Made by a program: the position numbers and the translations under genes. Shown here piece after piece: positions 1 to 8,144 of a stretch of 64,000 nucleotides of DNA; the first letter of the stretch is position 1, and every line of letters starts with the position of its first letter. The stretch comes from Arthrobacter sp. SX1312 (lineage in GTDB: Bacteria; Actinomycetota; Actinomycetes; Actinomycetales; Micrococcaceae). The DNA lies in contig NZ_PJIM01000001.1 of the NCBI RefSeq assembly GCF_002929295.1, positions 917,643 through 981,642 on the forward strand, in the 5' to 3' direction. Below the pieces are notes generated by a model. The model was not told where the DNA came from, did not search any database, and was given only the letters and a program-made list of their open reading frames with translations.

Positions 1-711
1 GGGCACCACCTGCGGCAGGAGGCCCGCCGCGGCGACGAGGGCCCCGTGGTCGCCCATGGTGACGAGCACGGCCCTGCTCCCCCACGCGGCCAGCAGGACG
101 TCGGCGGCTGCTGCCGCGGCCTGCGTTCCCGACCCCTGGACGTCGGCGAAGCGAAGGGCCTCCCCGAGGTTCGGCGTCACCGCGGCCACGCCCGGGACCG
201 GCAGGGCGCCGGCGGGATGGGGATCCCACACCACCGGGATCGTCCGGGCGAGCGTCCCGAGGCGCGCGCGCAGGTCCTCGTTGGCGAGCAGGCCGCGGCC
301 GTAGTCCGCCGCGATGATTGCATCGGCCCCGTCGAGGGCGGCCAGCATCTCGTCCGTGGATCCCGGCACGGGAGGCGTCGCGCAGCCCTCGTCGAACCGG
401 ACGACCGCCTGGCCCGAGGCCCGGACCCTCGTCTTGACGGGGGTGGGTGCGCCGGAGGGGCCCGCGACGAGGGTCACGCCGTCGAGCTCGGCCCGCAGGA
501 GTCCCGATGCCTCGTCGTCCGACAGGACGGTGACCAGGACGGCGTCGTGTCCGTCGGCGTGCAGCATGCGGGCCACGAGGCCCGCGCCGCCGGCGCGGCG
601 CTGGACGTCGTCGACGTCGACGACGGGCACGGGCGCGTCCGGCGACAGCCGTCCGGCCCCGCCGGAGAGGTCCGTGTCGAGGAGGACGTCCCCGACCACC
701 ACGATCCTCAT
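1..711 (-). CDS. PfkB-family heptose-phosphate kinase, HldE/RfaE-like (partial)
   Basis: The gene runs off the left edge, so only the N-terminal 237 residues are visible, starting at ATG 711-709. The N-terminus reads MRIVVVGDVLLDTDL, then GRLSPDAPVPVV and a GGAG turn. The same arrangement (an SPEAPVPVV block followed by GGAANVA) is found in the kinase domain of HldE/RfaE, which phosphorylates D-glycero-D-manno-heptose 7-phosphate at C1. The start overlaps the stop of the upstream gmhA-like gene by 4 bp (ATGA), so the two are probably translationally coupled. Next to an isomerase and a phosphatase of the same pathway, a heptose kinase is more likely than a generic ribokinase. Whether a C-terminal nucleotidyltransferase domain follows, as in bifunctional HldE, cannot be seen. 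Confidence 0.8.
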   Translation of the reverse strand, partial: MRIVVVGDVLLDTDLSGGAGRLSPDAPVPVVDVDDVQRRAGGAGLVARMLHADGHDAVLVTVLSDDEASGLLRAELDGVTLVAGPSGAPTPVKTRVRASGQAVVRFDEGCATPPVPGSTDEMLAALDGADAIIAADYGRGLLANEDLRARLGTLARTIPVVWDPHPAGALPVPGVAAVTPNLGEALRFADVQGSGTQAAAAAADVLLAAWGSRAVLVTMGDHGALVAAAGLLPQVVP

Positions 712-1364
712 CGCTGCTCCTCCCGACGGCGGCGGTGCACCTCGGCGTCGAAGGCCCGGCAGATCGCGTGCAGCGCGATGAGGTGGCCCTCCTGGGCGTT
801 GGCCGACTGCGCGTCCACCGCGACGAAGTCGTCGACGCACTCGGTGAGCGGGTTGGGTCCCGCCCCGGTGAGCGCCCACGTGGTGATGCCCGCCGAACGG
901 GCGGCCTCGACGGCGCGCAGCAGGTTGGGGCTCCTGCCGCTCGTGCTCAGGAGCACCAGGATGTCCCCCGCCCGGCCGTGGGCACTCACCTGACGGGCGT
1001 ACAGGTGGTCGAACCCGTAGTCGTTGGCGATCGCCGTGACCGCGGAACTCTCCGCATGGAGGGAGATCGCCGAGAACGGCTCGCGCTCGCCGTCGAACCG
1101 GCCGACGAGTTCCGCCGTCAGGTGCTGGGCCTCTGCGGCGGAACCGCCGTTGCCGGCCGCGAGCAGCCGCCGGCCGGCCAGGAGCCGGTCCGCCATCTCC
1201 ACGCCCCAGCCGGCCAGCGTGCCGGCGTTGAGCGCGAGGGATTCGAGGGCCGGTGTGACCGCCCGGAGGTGGTCCAGGACGAGTCGCCGCGAGTCCTCCT
1301 GCACGGTGTCCGGGACGAGGTTCGGACGGATGTCGGACTGGATGTCCGTGAGATGCGTGGTCAC
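708..1364 (-). CDS. gmhA: D-sedoheptulose 7-phosphate isomerase (GmhA-like, SIS domain)
   Basis: Predicted to convert sedoheptulose 7-phosphate into D-glycero-D-manno-heptopyranose 7-phosphate, the first step of nucleotide-heptose synthesis. The 218-residue SIS-domain protein has GNGGSAAEAQH at residues 71-81 and STSGRSPN at 140-147. His81/Glu85 and Gln192/His200 keep the 4- and 8-residue spacings of the zinc and catalytic ligands of characterised GmhA. The start is GTG (1364-1362), overlapping the stop of the upstream glycosyltransferase by 4 bp; the 3' end overlaps the kinase start in the same way. The N-terminus is about 20 residues longer than E. coli GmhA. A different sugar-phosphate isomerase is possible, but the ligand spacing and neighbours favour GmhA. 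Confidence 0.88.
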   Translation of the reverse strand: MTTHLTDIQSDIRPNLVPDTVQEDSRRLVLDHLRAVTPALESLALNAGTLAGWGVEMADRLLAGRRLLAAGNGGSAAEAQHLTAELVGRFDGEREPFSAISLHAESSAVTAIANDYGFDHLYARQVSAHGRAGDILVLLSTSGRSPNLLRAVEAARSAGITTWALTGAGPNPLTECVDDFVAVDAQSANAQEGHLIALHAICRAFDAEVHRRRREEQR

Positions 1365-2653
1365 AGTGCCCTGCCTCCTGTGCTTTCGAGTCGACGCGCG
1401 GCACTACGCCGCGCGGTGGCCGGTTCTGCGGGTGCTGCGGCGGCGAGGGCCGCCTGGTAGGCCTTCTCCGTGTCGGCCGCGATGCGGCTCCATGAGTACC
1501 GTGCCTTGACGCGGCGGTAGCCGCTGGCGCCGAGCTCGCGGGCCCAGTCGGGCTGGCCCACGATGTCGGAGATCGCGGCGGCGACGGCCGCCGGATCCTG
1601 CGGCGGCACGTGCAGTCCGGTGGTGCCGTCCACCACGGTGTCGACGAGGCCGCCGACGGCCGCGGCGATCACCGGGACGCCGCACGCCATCGCTTCGAGC
1701 GGGACGATCCCGAACGGCTCGTACCAGGGGGCGCAGACCACCGCGTCGGCGCTGCGCAGCACCGCGGGCATCTCCACCCGCGACACCTGCCCGCGCAGCA
1801 CCACGCGGTCGGCGACGCCGAGATCGACGGCGAGCGCGCGGAGGCGCTGCGCCTCCGGGTCGTCGTCGAGTCCGGTCGAGCTGCCGGCGCCGCCCACGAT
1901 GTGGAGTTCGACGTCGTCGCGGCCCAGGTCGGCGAGTTCGCGCATCGCCCGGATGACGAGGTCCATACCCTTGCGCGGGACGAGCCGTCCCACGCTCACG
2001 ATGCGGTGCGCGCGTCCGCGGCCCTCCACCGGCCCGTGCGGCGTGAACAGCTCGACGTCGACGCCGCACGGGGCGATCGACACGCGGCTCCCCGGGACCC
2101 CCATGGCCTTGAGCTCGAACACCTCGTCCGAGCAGGTCGCGACGATGCGGTCGGCGCTGCGTCCCACCATGGCCTCGAGCATGAGCCGCTCGGACGGGCT
2201 GGTGTCCTCGGCGCCCTGGTGGCGGCGCTTCACCGTACCGAGGGCGTGGAAGGTCTGGATGACCTGCACGGGCCGGCCTGCGGCGCGCGACCGTCCGGCG
2301 GCATCGAGGGCGGCGAGCCCGGACATCCAGAAGTGCCCGTGCACGATGTCCGGCGGTTCCGGCCCCCAGTCCTCCATGATGCCTTCGGCCAGCTCGCCCA
2401 TGTAGGGCAGCAGCAGGTCCTTCGGGACGTTCCGCACGGGGCCCGCGGTGATGTGCACGACCTCCAGGTGCGGATCGGTGCGCACCCGGTCCGGCAGGGC
2501 CGGGTCGTCGCGGCGCGTGTAGACCGTCACGTCGTGTCCCCGGCGTGCCAGCGCGAGGGACAGCTCGGCGACGTGGACGTTCTGCCCCCCGGCGTCGACA
2601 CCCCCCAGCGCGGCGAGCGGACTCGCGTGCTCCGACACCATAGAAATCCTCAC
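1361..2653 (-). CDS. Glycosyltransferase family 4 (GT-B, MshA-like)
   Basis: A 430-residue retaining GT-B glycosyltransferase. The N-terminus (MVSEHASPLAALGGVDAGGQN) resembles the MshA and sucrose-phosphate-synthase group, whose GG-x-N loop lies beside the nucleotide-sugar site. The C-terminal half has the GT4 E-x7-E signature EPFGIVPLEAMACG around residue 313, which binds the donor nucleotide. I chose the GTG at 2653-2651 because it makes a 4-bp GTGA overlap with the upstream gene, as at every other junction here. A frame stays open far upstream but is the shadow of the neighbouring gene. Donor and acceptor are unknown. A true MshA role in mycothiol synthesis is less likely, since the gene lies inside a heptose operon. 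Confidence 0.85.
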   Translation of the reverse strand: MRISMVSEHASPLAALGGVDAGGQNVHVAELSLALARRGHDVTVYTRRDDPALPDRVRTDPHLEVVHITAGPVRNVPKDLLLPYMGELAEGIMEDWGPEPPDIVHGHFWMSGLAALDAAGRSRAAGRPVQVIQTFHALGTVKRRHQGAEDTSPSERLMLEAMVGRSADRIVATCSDEVFELKAMGVPGSRVSIAPCGVDVELFTPHGPVEGRGRAHRIVSVGRLVPRKGMDLVIRAMRELADLGRDDVELHIVGGAGSSTGLDDDPEAQRLRALAVDLGVADRVVLRGQVSRVEMPAVLRSADAVVCAPWYEPFGIVPLEAMACGVPVIAAAVGGLVDTVVDGTTGLHVPPQDPAAVAAAISDIVGQPDWARELGASGYRRVKARYSWSRIAADTEKAYQAALAAAAPAEPATARRSAARRLESTGGRAL

Positions 2654-3651
2654 TGGGCTTTCCTCTCTGTTACCGCCAGGACGCGGTGCCGCGTGGGTTC
2701 CTGCTCCAGGATGTCGTCCCAGTCGGCCAGGAACCGGGCCAGCCCGTACCGCGCCAGGACCGCCTCCCGTGCTGCCCGTCCCCGGGTCCGGGCCTCGTCG
2801 GGGTCGTCGATGAGCCGTGCCGCCATGCGGACGAGGTCCTCGACGCTCGTCGAGATCGCCCCCGCCTCGGGGGGCACCGCGCGTGCCGCCTCCGTGGTCG
2901 CGAGCGCGAGCACGGGGAGCCCCACGTGCATCGCTTCGAGGAGCGAGAGCCCGAGGGACGTCCAGCGCAGCGGGTGGACGTAGGCCCGGGACCGTCCCAG
3001 CCGTGCGTGCAGCTGCGCCATGGGCAGGTCGCCGCCGATGCGCAGCTCTCCGGGTGCGAGGTCGAGGGCATCGGCGAGCCCCTCGGTCCCCATCCCGAAG
3101 ACCTCCAGGGGCGCGACGCCCGCGAAGCGCGGCAGCAGGTCGGTGCCGGTGATCCGGCCGCGGCGCACCGGCTCGTTGATGACGGCGGCGAGCTGCTCCA
3201 GCTCGCCCGTGTAGAGGTAGCCCGGGTCCACGATGCCGTGTTCGATCACGGTGGTGTCTGCACGGCCGTTGTCCCAGAAGAGGGCGTTGAAGTGCGTGAC
3301 GTGGACGATCGGGATGGTGGTCTGGCCCGCCAGCGGATGGACCGTGCCGACGATGTCGCGGCGCGGTGTGTTGTGCTCGAGGAAGACCGCGGGGAGGTCG
3401 CAGCCCGGGGTGCGCCGCAGGAGCCGCTCGCACTCGGCGATCTCCGCGACCCTCTGCAGGACGACGACGTCGATGTCGGCGTCGGCGAGGTCATGGGGTG
3501 CCACCTCGATGACGGAGGCCGGCCAGTCGCGGCCCGCACGGCCGAGACCCCAGACTCCGCCGTCCGGCGTGGTCGGCAGCACATAGGTGTGCTCCCCCCG
3601 CACGAAGGCGTCGGTCCACCCTCCGTGCACGTGCCATAACAGGATCCTCAT
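2650..3651 (-). CDS. GT-B glycosyltransferase, heptose operon
   Basis: A 333-residue putative glycosyltransferase. The N-terminal half has a Rossmann-like start (MRILLWHVHGGWTDAF) and HNTPRRD, as in short GT-B proteins that build envelope polysaccharides. The C-terminal half carries SLGLSLLEAMHVGLPVLAL near residues 230-250, the GT4-type donor-binding region with the conserved glutamate. No signal peptide or membrane segment is visible, so it should act at the cytoplasmic face. It starts at ATG 3651-3649, overlapping the upstream GT9 stop by 4 bp, and its own stop overlaps the next start by 4 bp. Substrates cannot be inferred from the sequence. Confidence 0.8.
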   Translation of the reverse strand: MRILLWHVHGGWTDAFVRGEHTYVLPTTPDGGVWGLGRAGRDWPASVIEVAPHDLADADIDVVVLQRVAEIAECERLLRRTPGCDLPAVFLEHNTPRRDIVGTVHPLAGQTTIPIVHVTHFNALFWDNGRADTTVIEHGIVDPGYLYTGELEQLAAVINEPVRRGRITGTDLLPRFAGVAPLEVFGMGTEGLADALDLAPGELRIGGDLPMAQLHARLGRSRAYVHPLRWTSLGLSLLEAMHVGLPVLALATTEAARAVPPEAGAISTSVEDLVRMAARLIDDPDEARTRGRAAREAVLARYGLARFLADWDDILEQEPTRHRVLAVTERKAQ

Positions 3652-4751
3652 CGGTGTCCCCTCGTTGGTCGGCGGCCCTCGGTGCGGCCGATGCTGCGGC
3701 GTGAGCCGAGTGACGATATCCCGGAGCTGAGCCGGAGCACGGCGTCCATGACGTCCTCCGGGGAGACGCCGGACAGGCAGGGATGCCCCTGCACGGGGCA
3801 GACGCGGGCCCGGCTGAGCGCGCAGGCCGCGTCCTGGTCGCCCAGCAGTTCCACGGGCACACGGTAGGGCGCCCAGCGTACCGCCGGGACCACGGGCGAG
3901 AACAGGCAGACGACGGGCGTGCCGACGGCGGCCGCCAGGTGCGCCGGCCCGGTGTTGCCGGTGACGATGACGGACGCCCCGGCGATGACGGAGCCCAGCG
4001 TGGCGAGGTCCGTCCTGCCCCCGAGGTCCAGTGCCTCGGGGCCCGCGACCGTGGACGTCAGGTCGGTCTCGTTCGGCCCGCCGGTGACGACCACGCGGAA
4101 GCCCGCGGCGGTCAGGAGCTCGACGGCGGCCGCGTGGTGGAGCGGGGGCCAGGCGCGCGCGGGCACGGTGGCACCCGGGTGGACGACGACATAGGGTCCG
4201 CCGCCGACGAGGCCGGAGGCGTCGGTGAGGCCCGTGACCTGCAGCCGGCCGTCGTCCTCCGGGGGCAGGGCGTAGCCCGCCGCCTCGGCGATGCCGAGCG
4301 CCCGTTCCGCTTCCGGCTGGTCCTCCGGGAAATCCTCACCCGGCTTGAGCCGGACGTCGAGGAGCGATCCGGCGTAGTCGACGGACGCCCCCGCGATCCG
4401 GCGGACGCCGGCGAGCCGGAGCAGCAACGCGAGCGGCAGCGGCGACTGGTGGAACGAGGTCAGGAGCACGGCCTCGTCCACGGCGAGCGCCACCACGGCA
4501 TCGTGCAGCTCGGTCATCAGCTCCGGCGTGGGCTCGGGGGCCGGGTCCACGATCCAGGGGGCGGACCAGGTGATGACGTCGACGACGCCGGGCAGCAGCC
4601 GCGCGGCAGCGGCGCCCTGCGGCCCGCACAGCATGACGACGTCGTTCGGGGAGTCCCCGTGGTCCCCCGCGGCGATGGCACGGACTGCGGGCCCGGCGAG
4701 GAGGACGTCGCCGGCGCTGTCCAGGCGGGCGACGAGGACCCGGCGCCTCAC
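3648..4751 (-). CDS. Glycosyltransferase family 9 (heptosyltransferase-like)
   Basis: A 367-residue member of GT9, the ADP-heptose:LPS heptosyltransferase family (WaaC/WaaF/WaaQ). Visible family features are the N-terminal RLDSAGDVLLAGPAVRAI block, HPGATVPARAWPP near residue 190, and GNTGPAHLAAAVGTPVVCLF near residue 265, which contains the nucleotide-binding GP-x-H motif. The GTG start at 4751-4749 is favoured over the more distant upstream ATG, because it fits the family N-terminus and gives the 4-bp GTGA overlap with the HAD gene. Next to heptose-phosphate genes, transfer of a heptosyl group is a reasonable inference. A Gram-positive host has no LPS acceptor, so the acceptor must be different. 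Confidence 0.87.
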   Translation of the reverse strand: MRRRVLVARLDSAGDVLLAGPAVRAIAAGDHGDSPNDVVMLCGPQGAAAARLLPGVVDVITWSAPWIVDPAPEPTPELMTELHDAVVALAVDEAVLLTSFHQSPLPLALLLRLAGVRRIAGASVDYAGSLLDVRLKPGEDFPEDQPEAERALGIAEAAGYALPPEDDGRLQVTGLTDASGLVGGGPYVVVHPGATVPARAWPPLHHAAAVELLTAAGFRVVVTGGPNETDLTSTVAGPEALDLGGRTDLATLGSVIAGASVIVTGNTGPAHLAAAVGTPVVCLFSPVVPAVRWAPYRVPVELLGDQDAACALSRARVCPVQGHPCLSGVSPEDVMDAVLRLSSGISSLGSRRSIGRTEGRRPTRGHR

Positions 4752-5296
4752 GGCGCCCCCGTCCACAGCGTGTCGACGGCCTCGGCGAGGGTCCGTGCGA
4801 CGGCGGGAGCCGACCGGATCTCGTCCTCGAGCGTGACGCTCGTCGGGACGAGGACGGCCCGCGCACCCGCGGCGGCCGCGGCTCCCATGTCCGCCCCGAT
4901 GTCCCCGATCACGGCGACGTCCCGGGCCTCGAGCCCCAGGCGGGAGCTGGCCGCCAGGACCATCCCCGGCGCGGGCTTGCGGCACGCGCAGCCGTCGTCG
5001 GACCCGTGGGGGCACAGTTCCCAGACGTCGAACGGTCCGAGCAGTTCCTCGACGCGGGCGTTGACGGCGTCCACCTGGTCACGGGTGATGAGTCCCCTCG
5101 CGATCCCCGACTGGTTGGTCACCACTCCCACCGGGATGCCGCGGGAGCGCAGGCCGTCGAGCACCTCGCGCGCCCCGGGCATGGGCCGGACGAGCGCGGG
5201 ATCGCCGTTGTAGGGGACGTCCACGACGATCGTCCCGTCGCGGTCGAACAGGACAGCCCGGGGAGCTGTCCGCGTGGGTCCGGCCGAAGTATGCAT
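4748..5296 (-). CDS. gmhB: HAD-IIIA phosphatase, GmhB-like (heptose 1,7-bisphosphate 7-phosphatase)
   Basis: Predicted to remove the 7-phosphate from D-glycero-D-manno-heptose 1,7-bisphosphate. The 182-residue HAD protein has the nucleophile motif FDRDGT (Asp18, Asp20), motif II VVTNQSG, Lys107, and the acidic GDIGAD motif near 131-136. A C-x-H-x5-C-x-C cluster (Cys95, His97, Cys103, Cys105) matches the structural zinc site of GmhB. It is the first gene of a minus-strand operon of six, and its stop overlaps the GT9 start by 4 bp. A histidinol-phosphatase role is possible, as the families are close, but the context favours heptose. The operon promoter should lie in the 117-bp gap shared with the divergent GT9 gene. 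Confidence 0.88.
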   Translation of the reverse strand: MHTSAGPTRTAPRAVLFDRDGTIVVDVPYNGDPALVRPMPGAREVLDGLRSRGIPVGVVTNQSGIARGLITRDQVDAVNARVEELLGPFDVWELCPHGSDDGCACRKPAPGMVLAASSRLGLEARDVAVIGDIGADMGAAAAAGARAVLVPTSVTLEDEIRSAPAVARTLAEAVDTLWTGAP

Positions 5297-5413
5297 ACAG
5301 GCTTAGTTCCCGGACAGGAGCACTGCTAAACACTTTCCGTCGAACTTCTTCCCGGGAGGCGCTCTCGCATGCCCCGCGAGGTGCAGCACTCATCCTCTGG
5401 CAGGATCATTCCC

Positions 5414-6442
5414 ATGACTCCCGAGGGCACCAGCACCACAGGCACGTCCGCTCGACCGTCCGGGCCCGATTCGGGGCCCGGTCCGTGGCCGGTGCCGGCC
5501 TCGACCCCCGCACCGGACGGGCGCCCCGAGATCCTGGCGCTGCGGGCCCTCAAGCTCGGGGACCTCCTCGTGGCGGTGCCCGCGCTGAAGGGGTTGCGGC
5601 GTGCCTTCCCGGAGCACCGCATCCTCTATGCCGCCCAGGAATGGCTCCGTCCGATCATTCCGCTCACGGACGCCGTCGACGACCTGCTGCCCACCCATGG
5701 TCTGGACGACCCCCTGCCCATCGAGCACGGCCGGATCGACCTCGCCGTGAACCTCCACGGGAGCGGCGGGGAGAGCCGGGGGCGTCTCGAGGAGATCGGC
5801 GCACGACGCCGGATGGGGCACCGCTCCCCGGGCTGGGACGGCCCCGAGTGGCGCACCGGCATCCTCGAGCGTGAGCGGTGGGCGTCGCTCATGACCTGGC
5901 ACGGGGTCCCCGCCGACCCCCTGGACTGCAGGCTCCGTGTGCCCGACGTCGGGAATCCGGCGCCGGGCGCGGTCGTCGTGCATGTCGGGGCCGCCTACGG
6001 GAGCCGGCTCTGGCCTGTGGAACGGTTCGCCGAGGTTGCACGTACCCTGGCCGCCGCCGGACACCGGGTGGTGTTCACGGGTAGCGCCAAGGAGCGTCCG
6101 CGCGCTCTCGCGGTCGCCGACGCCGCGGGCCTGCCGGAGGCTTCGGTCGCCGCCGGGGACCTGCCGCTCCACGTCTTTGCGGGACTGGTGGCCGGCGCTT
6201 CCCTCGTGATCTCCGCGGACACGGGGGCGGCACATCTCGCCTCGGCCTATGCGCGGCCCTCCGTGGTGCTGTTCGGGCCCGCGCCGCCCTCGGAGTGGGG
6301 CCCGCCGCCCGGACCCCACACCGTCCTGACGGACGAATCGGTGCGGGTCGGTGAGACGTTCTCCGCCACACCGGATCCGGCCCTCCTCGCCGTCACCGTG
6401 GACGAGGTGCTGGCCGCGGCGGCGGACCACGGAATCTCCTAG
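5414..6442 (+). CDS. Glycosyltransferase family 9, divergent from heptose operon
   Basis: A second GT9 protein of about 342 residues, with EILALRALKLGDLLVAVPAL after a disordered Pro/Gly/Ser N-terminus of roughly 37 residues. VHVGAAYGSRLWPVERF lies near residue 189 and SADTGAAHLASAYARPSVVLF near 266; these are the family acceptor/donor loops. I chose ATG 5414; an in-frame ATG at 5369 would add 15 residues without a better ribosome site. It is transcribed away from the heptose operon and shares its short intergenic region, so co-regulation is plausible. The stop shares four bases (CTAG) with the stop of the convergent sigma factor. It may add a second sugar to the same glycan. Confidence 0.85.
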   Translation: MTPEGTSTTGTSARPSGPDSGPGPWPVPASTPAPDGRPEILALRALKLGDLLVAVPALKGLRRAFPEHRILYAAQEWLRPIIPLTDAVDDLLPTHGLDDPLPIEHGRIDLAVNLHGSGGESRGRLEEIGARRRMGHRSPGWDGPEWRTGILERERWASLMTWHGVPADPLDCRLRVPDVGNPAPGAVVVHVGAAYGSRLWPVERFAEVARTLAAAGHRVVFTGSAKERPRALAVADAAGLPEASVAAGDLPLHVFAGLVAGASLVISADTGAAHLASAYARPSVVLFGPAPPSEWGPPPGPHTVLTDESVRVGETFSATPDPALLAVTVDEVLAAAADHGIS

Positions 6443-7266
6443 GCGATACCGGACCGCACGGGGTGCTCGGCCTCGGCGACGGGGGCGCCCAGGAGCCTCT
6501 TCTGCAGCTTCACCAGGATGCGTGCCAGCGCCCGCGAGACCTGCATCTGGGACATACGGAGGTCGTCGCCGATGCCCTGCTGGGTCTGCTCCATGAAGTA
6601 CCGGCGGTAGAGGAGTTCCTTCTCGCTGCCGCTCAGTTCGTTGACCGCACCGCGCAGGGAGATCAGGTCGTCGCTGCGCTCCGCGCCCCAGGTATCGCTC
6701 GCCAGGGTATCGGCCCACGCGCGCCCCTCGACGGGCGCGTCGAGCGACACCGGCCGGAGGCTCGACGAGCAGGCCTGCGCTTCGAGGACCCTGCCCTCGG
6801 GCCGGCCGAGCTCGAGCGCCAGCTCCCGGGCGGTGGGCTCCCGGCCGAGCCGCTGTGCCAGGGCGGGAGCCGTCCGGGCGATCTCCGTGCGGAGGTCCTG
6901 CACCTCCCGCGGCGGCCTGACGACCCAGCAGGAGTCACGGAGGTAGCGTTTGATCTCACCGCTGATGGTGGGGACGGCGAACGAGGCGAACGCGATGCCA
7001 CGCGAAGGGTCGAAGCGCTGCACTGCCTTGATCAGTCCCAGATAGGCGACCTGACGGATGTCGGCTGCTTCGGGGCCGCTGACCGCGAAGGACCGCGCGA
7101 CCGATTCGGCGATGTCCAGGTGCCGCAGGGCGATGTCGTCCTGCAGGGCGGCTTTGAGGGGCCTGTCCCGAGGTGCAGGACCGGCCTGAGCATCCACGGC
7201 AGCTGCATCGGCGGAACGGCTCGGGCGCGCCAGGACGGTCGGCCGGGCTTCGGCGGTGGTCTGCAT
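6439..7266 (-). CDS. Sigma-70 family factor, SigB/SigF type
   Basis: A 275-residue RNA polymerase sigma factor of the general-stress/sporulation SigB/SigF/SigG group: regions 2, 3 and 4 but no region 1.1. Region 2 is around residues 70-113 (DIRQVAYLGLIKAVQRFDPS, then ISGEIKRYLRD). Region 4 with its helix-turn-helix is at about 225-257 (QQGIGDDLRMSQMQVSRAL). The ATG at 7266-7264 is preceded by GGAG at good spacing. In-frame GTG/ATG codons upstream are possible but lack a ribosome site. No anti-sigma factor or antagonist gene is adjacent, which is common for stand-alone copies in Micrococcaceae. The target regulon cannot be predicted from this window. Confidence 0.9.
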   Translation of the reverse strand: MQTTAEARPTVLARPSRSADAAAVDAQAGPAPRDRPLKAALQDDIALRHLDIAESVARSFAVSGPEAADIRQVAYLGLIKAVQRFDPSRGIAFASFAVPTISGEIKRYLRDSCWVVRPPREVQDLRTEIARTAPALAQRLGREPTARELALELGRPEGRVLEAQACSSSLRPVSLDAPVEGRAWADTLASDTWGAERSDDLISLRGAVNELSGSEKELLYRRYFMEQTQQGIGDDLRMSQMQVSRALARILVKLQKRLLGAPVAEAEHPVRSGIA

Positions 7267-7547
7267 GCTGTTCTCCGATGGGCGCTGGACACTCACGTGT
7301 CCCAACCAAACATCAGCACGCTTAGTAAGCAAGGGTGCTCGGCAAGAAAAGCACAATCAGCCGGGGGTCTTCCCTTTTCCGCCGCGTGGAGGTACAGCAC
7401 GGTGGTCCGTGCCGGCCGCCGCCGGGCATCGTCCCTTCCGATGGCTTCGGACCGTTGTCACGGCGGGTGCGTGGTGGCAGGATCGCAGCGGGGTCACCCT
7501 GGGACCCCCGTGAAGTCATCGCACACGAGCGCATCGAGGAGTTGTTC

Positions 7548-7964
7548 ATGAACTGGACGCTGGAGGTCGTGGTCGTGCCGGTGGCCGACATCGACCGCGC
7601 CAAGGCCTTCTATTCCGACAAGCTTGGCTTCGTGGTCGACCACGACATCACCATGGGTCCCGGCCACCGGCTCGTTCAGCTCACGCCGCCGGGCTCCGGC
7701 TGCTCGGTCGTGATCGGCGAGGGGGTCGTACCGCGGATGCCCCCTGGCTCCCTCCAGGGATTGCAGCTGGTCGTCCCGGACGTGGTCGAGGCGCACGCGC
7801 AGCTCATGGAGCGCGGCGTCGACGTCGGCGATATCCAGGTGATGGGCGGTGACCCGGATGCGGTGCGGCAGGGCGGGACGGCCCTCGACAACGTCGGGTT
7901 CGTGTTCTTCAGCGACCCGGACGGCAACGGCTGGGCGGTGCAGCAGATCTCCGCGCGGGCCTGA
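7548..7964 (+). CDS. VOC family (glyoxalase/bleomycin-resistance fold) protein
   Basis: A 138-residue single-domain VOC protein with two beta-alpha-beta-beta-beta modules. Module one has VVPVADIDRAKAFYSDKLGF; module two ends in GFVFFSDPDGNGWAVQQI, the glyoxalase-like PDGN strand. Such proteins bind a metal and a small molecule and act as lyases, dioxygenases, isomerases or drug-binding resistance proteins. The substrate cannot be read from sequence. The start ATG 7548 is preceded by GAGGAG at short spacing; the frame is open further upstream but without a better start. It stands alone, 281 bp after the divergent sigma gene. A candidate terminator at 8061-8095 separates it from the convergent GNAT gene. 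Confidence 0.85.
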   Translation: MNWTLEVVVVPVADIDRAKAFYSDKLGFVVDHDITMGPGHRLVQLTPPGSGCSVVIGEGVVPRMPPGSLQGLQLVVPDVVEAHAQLMERGVDVGDIQVMGGDPDAVRQGGTALDNVGFVFFSDPDGNGWAVQQISARA

Positions 7965-8060
7965 TGGGGCGTCAGGAGCCGCATGGAAGTGCCACTGGCG
8001 GGTTCAGTGCAGCTCTGTCGGATTGCCCCCACTTCCCCCGTCAGGGAAGGCTCGCTGCTA

Positions 8061-8095
8061 CGCCGGCGCCGCCGTCCGCATGCGGAGGGCCGGCG
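8061..8095. terminator. Candidate bidirectional terminator between VOC and GNAT genes
   Basis: Arms CGCCGGC (8061-8067) and GCCGGCG (8089-8095) enclose a perfect 12-bp palindrome at 8075-8086, giving a two-part GC-rich hairpin. It sits between convergent genes. No T-run follows, so this rests on the inverted repeat and its place only. Confidence 0.4.
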
Positions 8096-8144
8096 AAACG
8101 CTTCAGGGCGCTCCCATCAGAGCCGCGGCCGATCGACGATCCAT

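Noticed and set aside
1-5296. Heptose operon as a capsule/LPS locus from a Gram-negative contaminant
   Set aside because: The GC-rich codon use, GTG starts and ATGA overlaps are the same as in the surrounding actinobacterial genes, and it adjoins a typical actinobacterial sigma factor.
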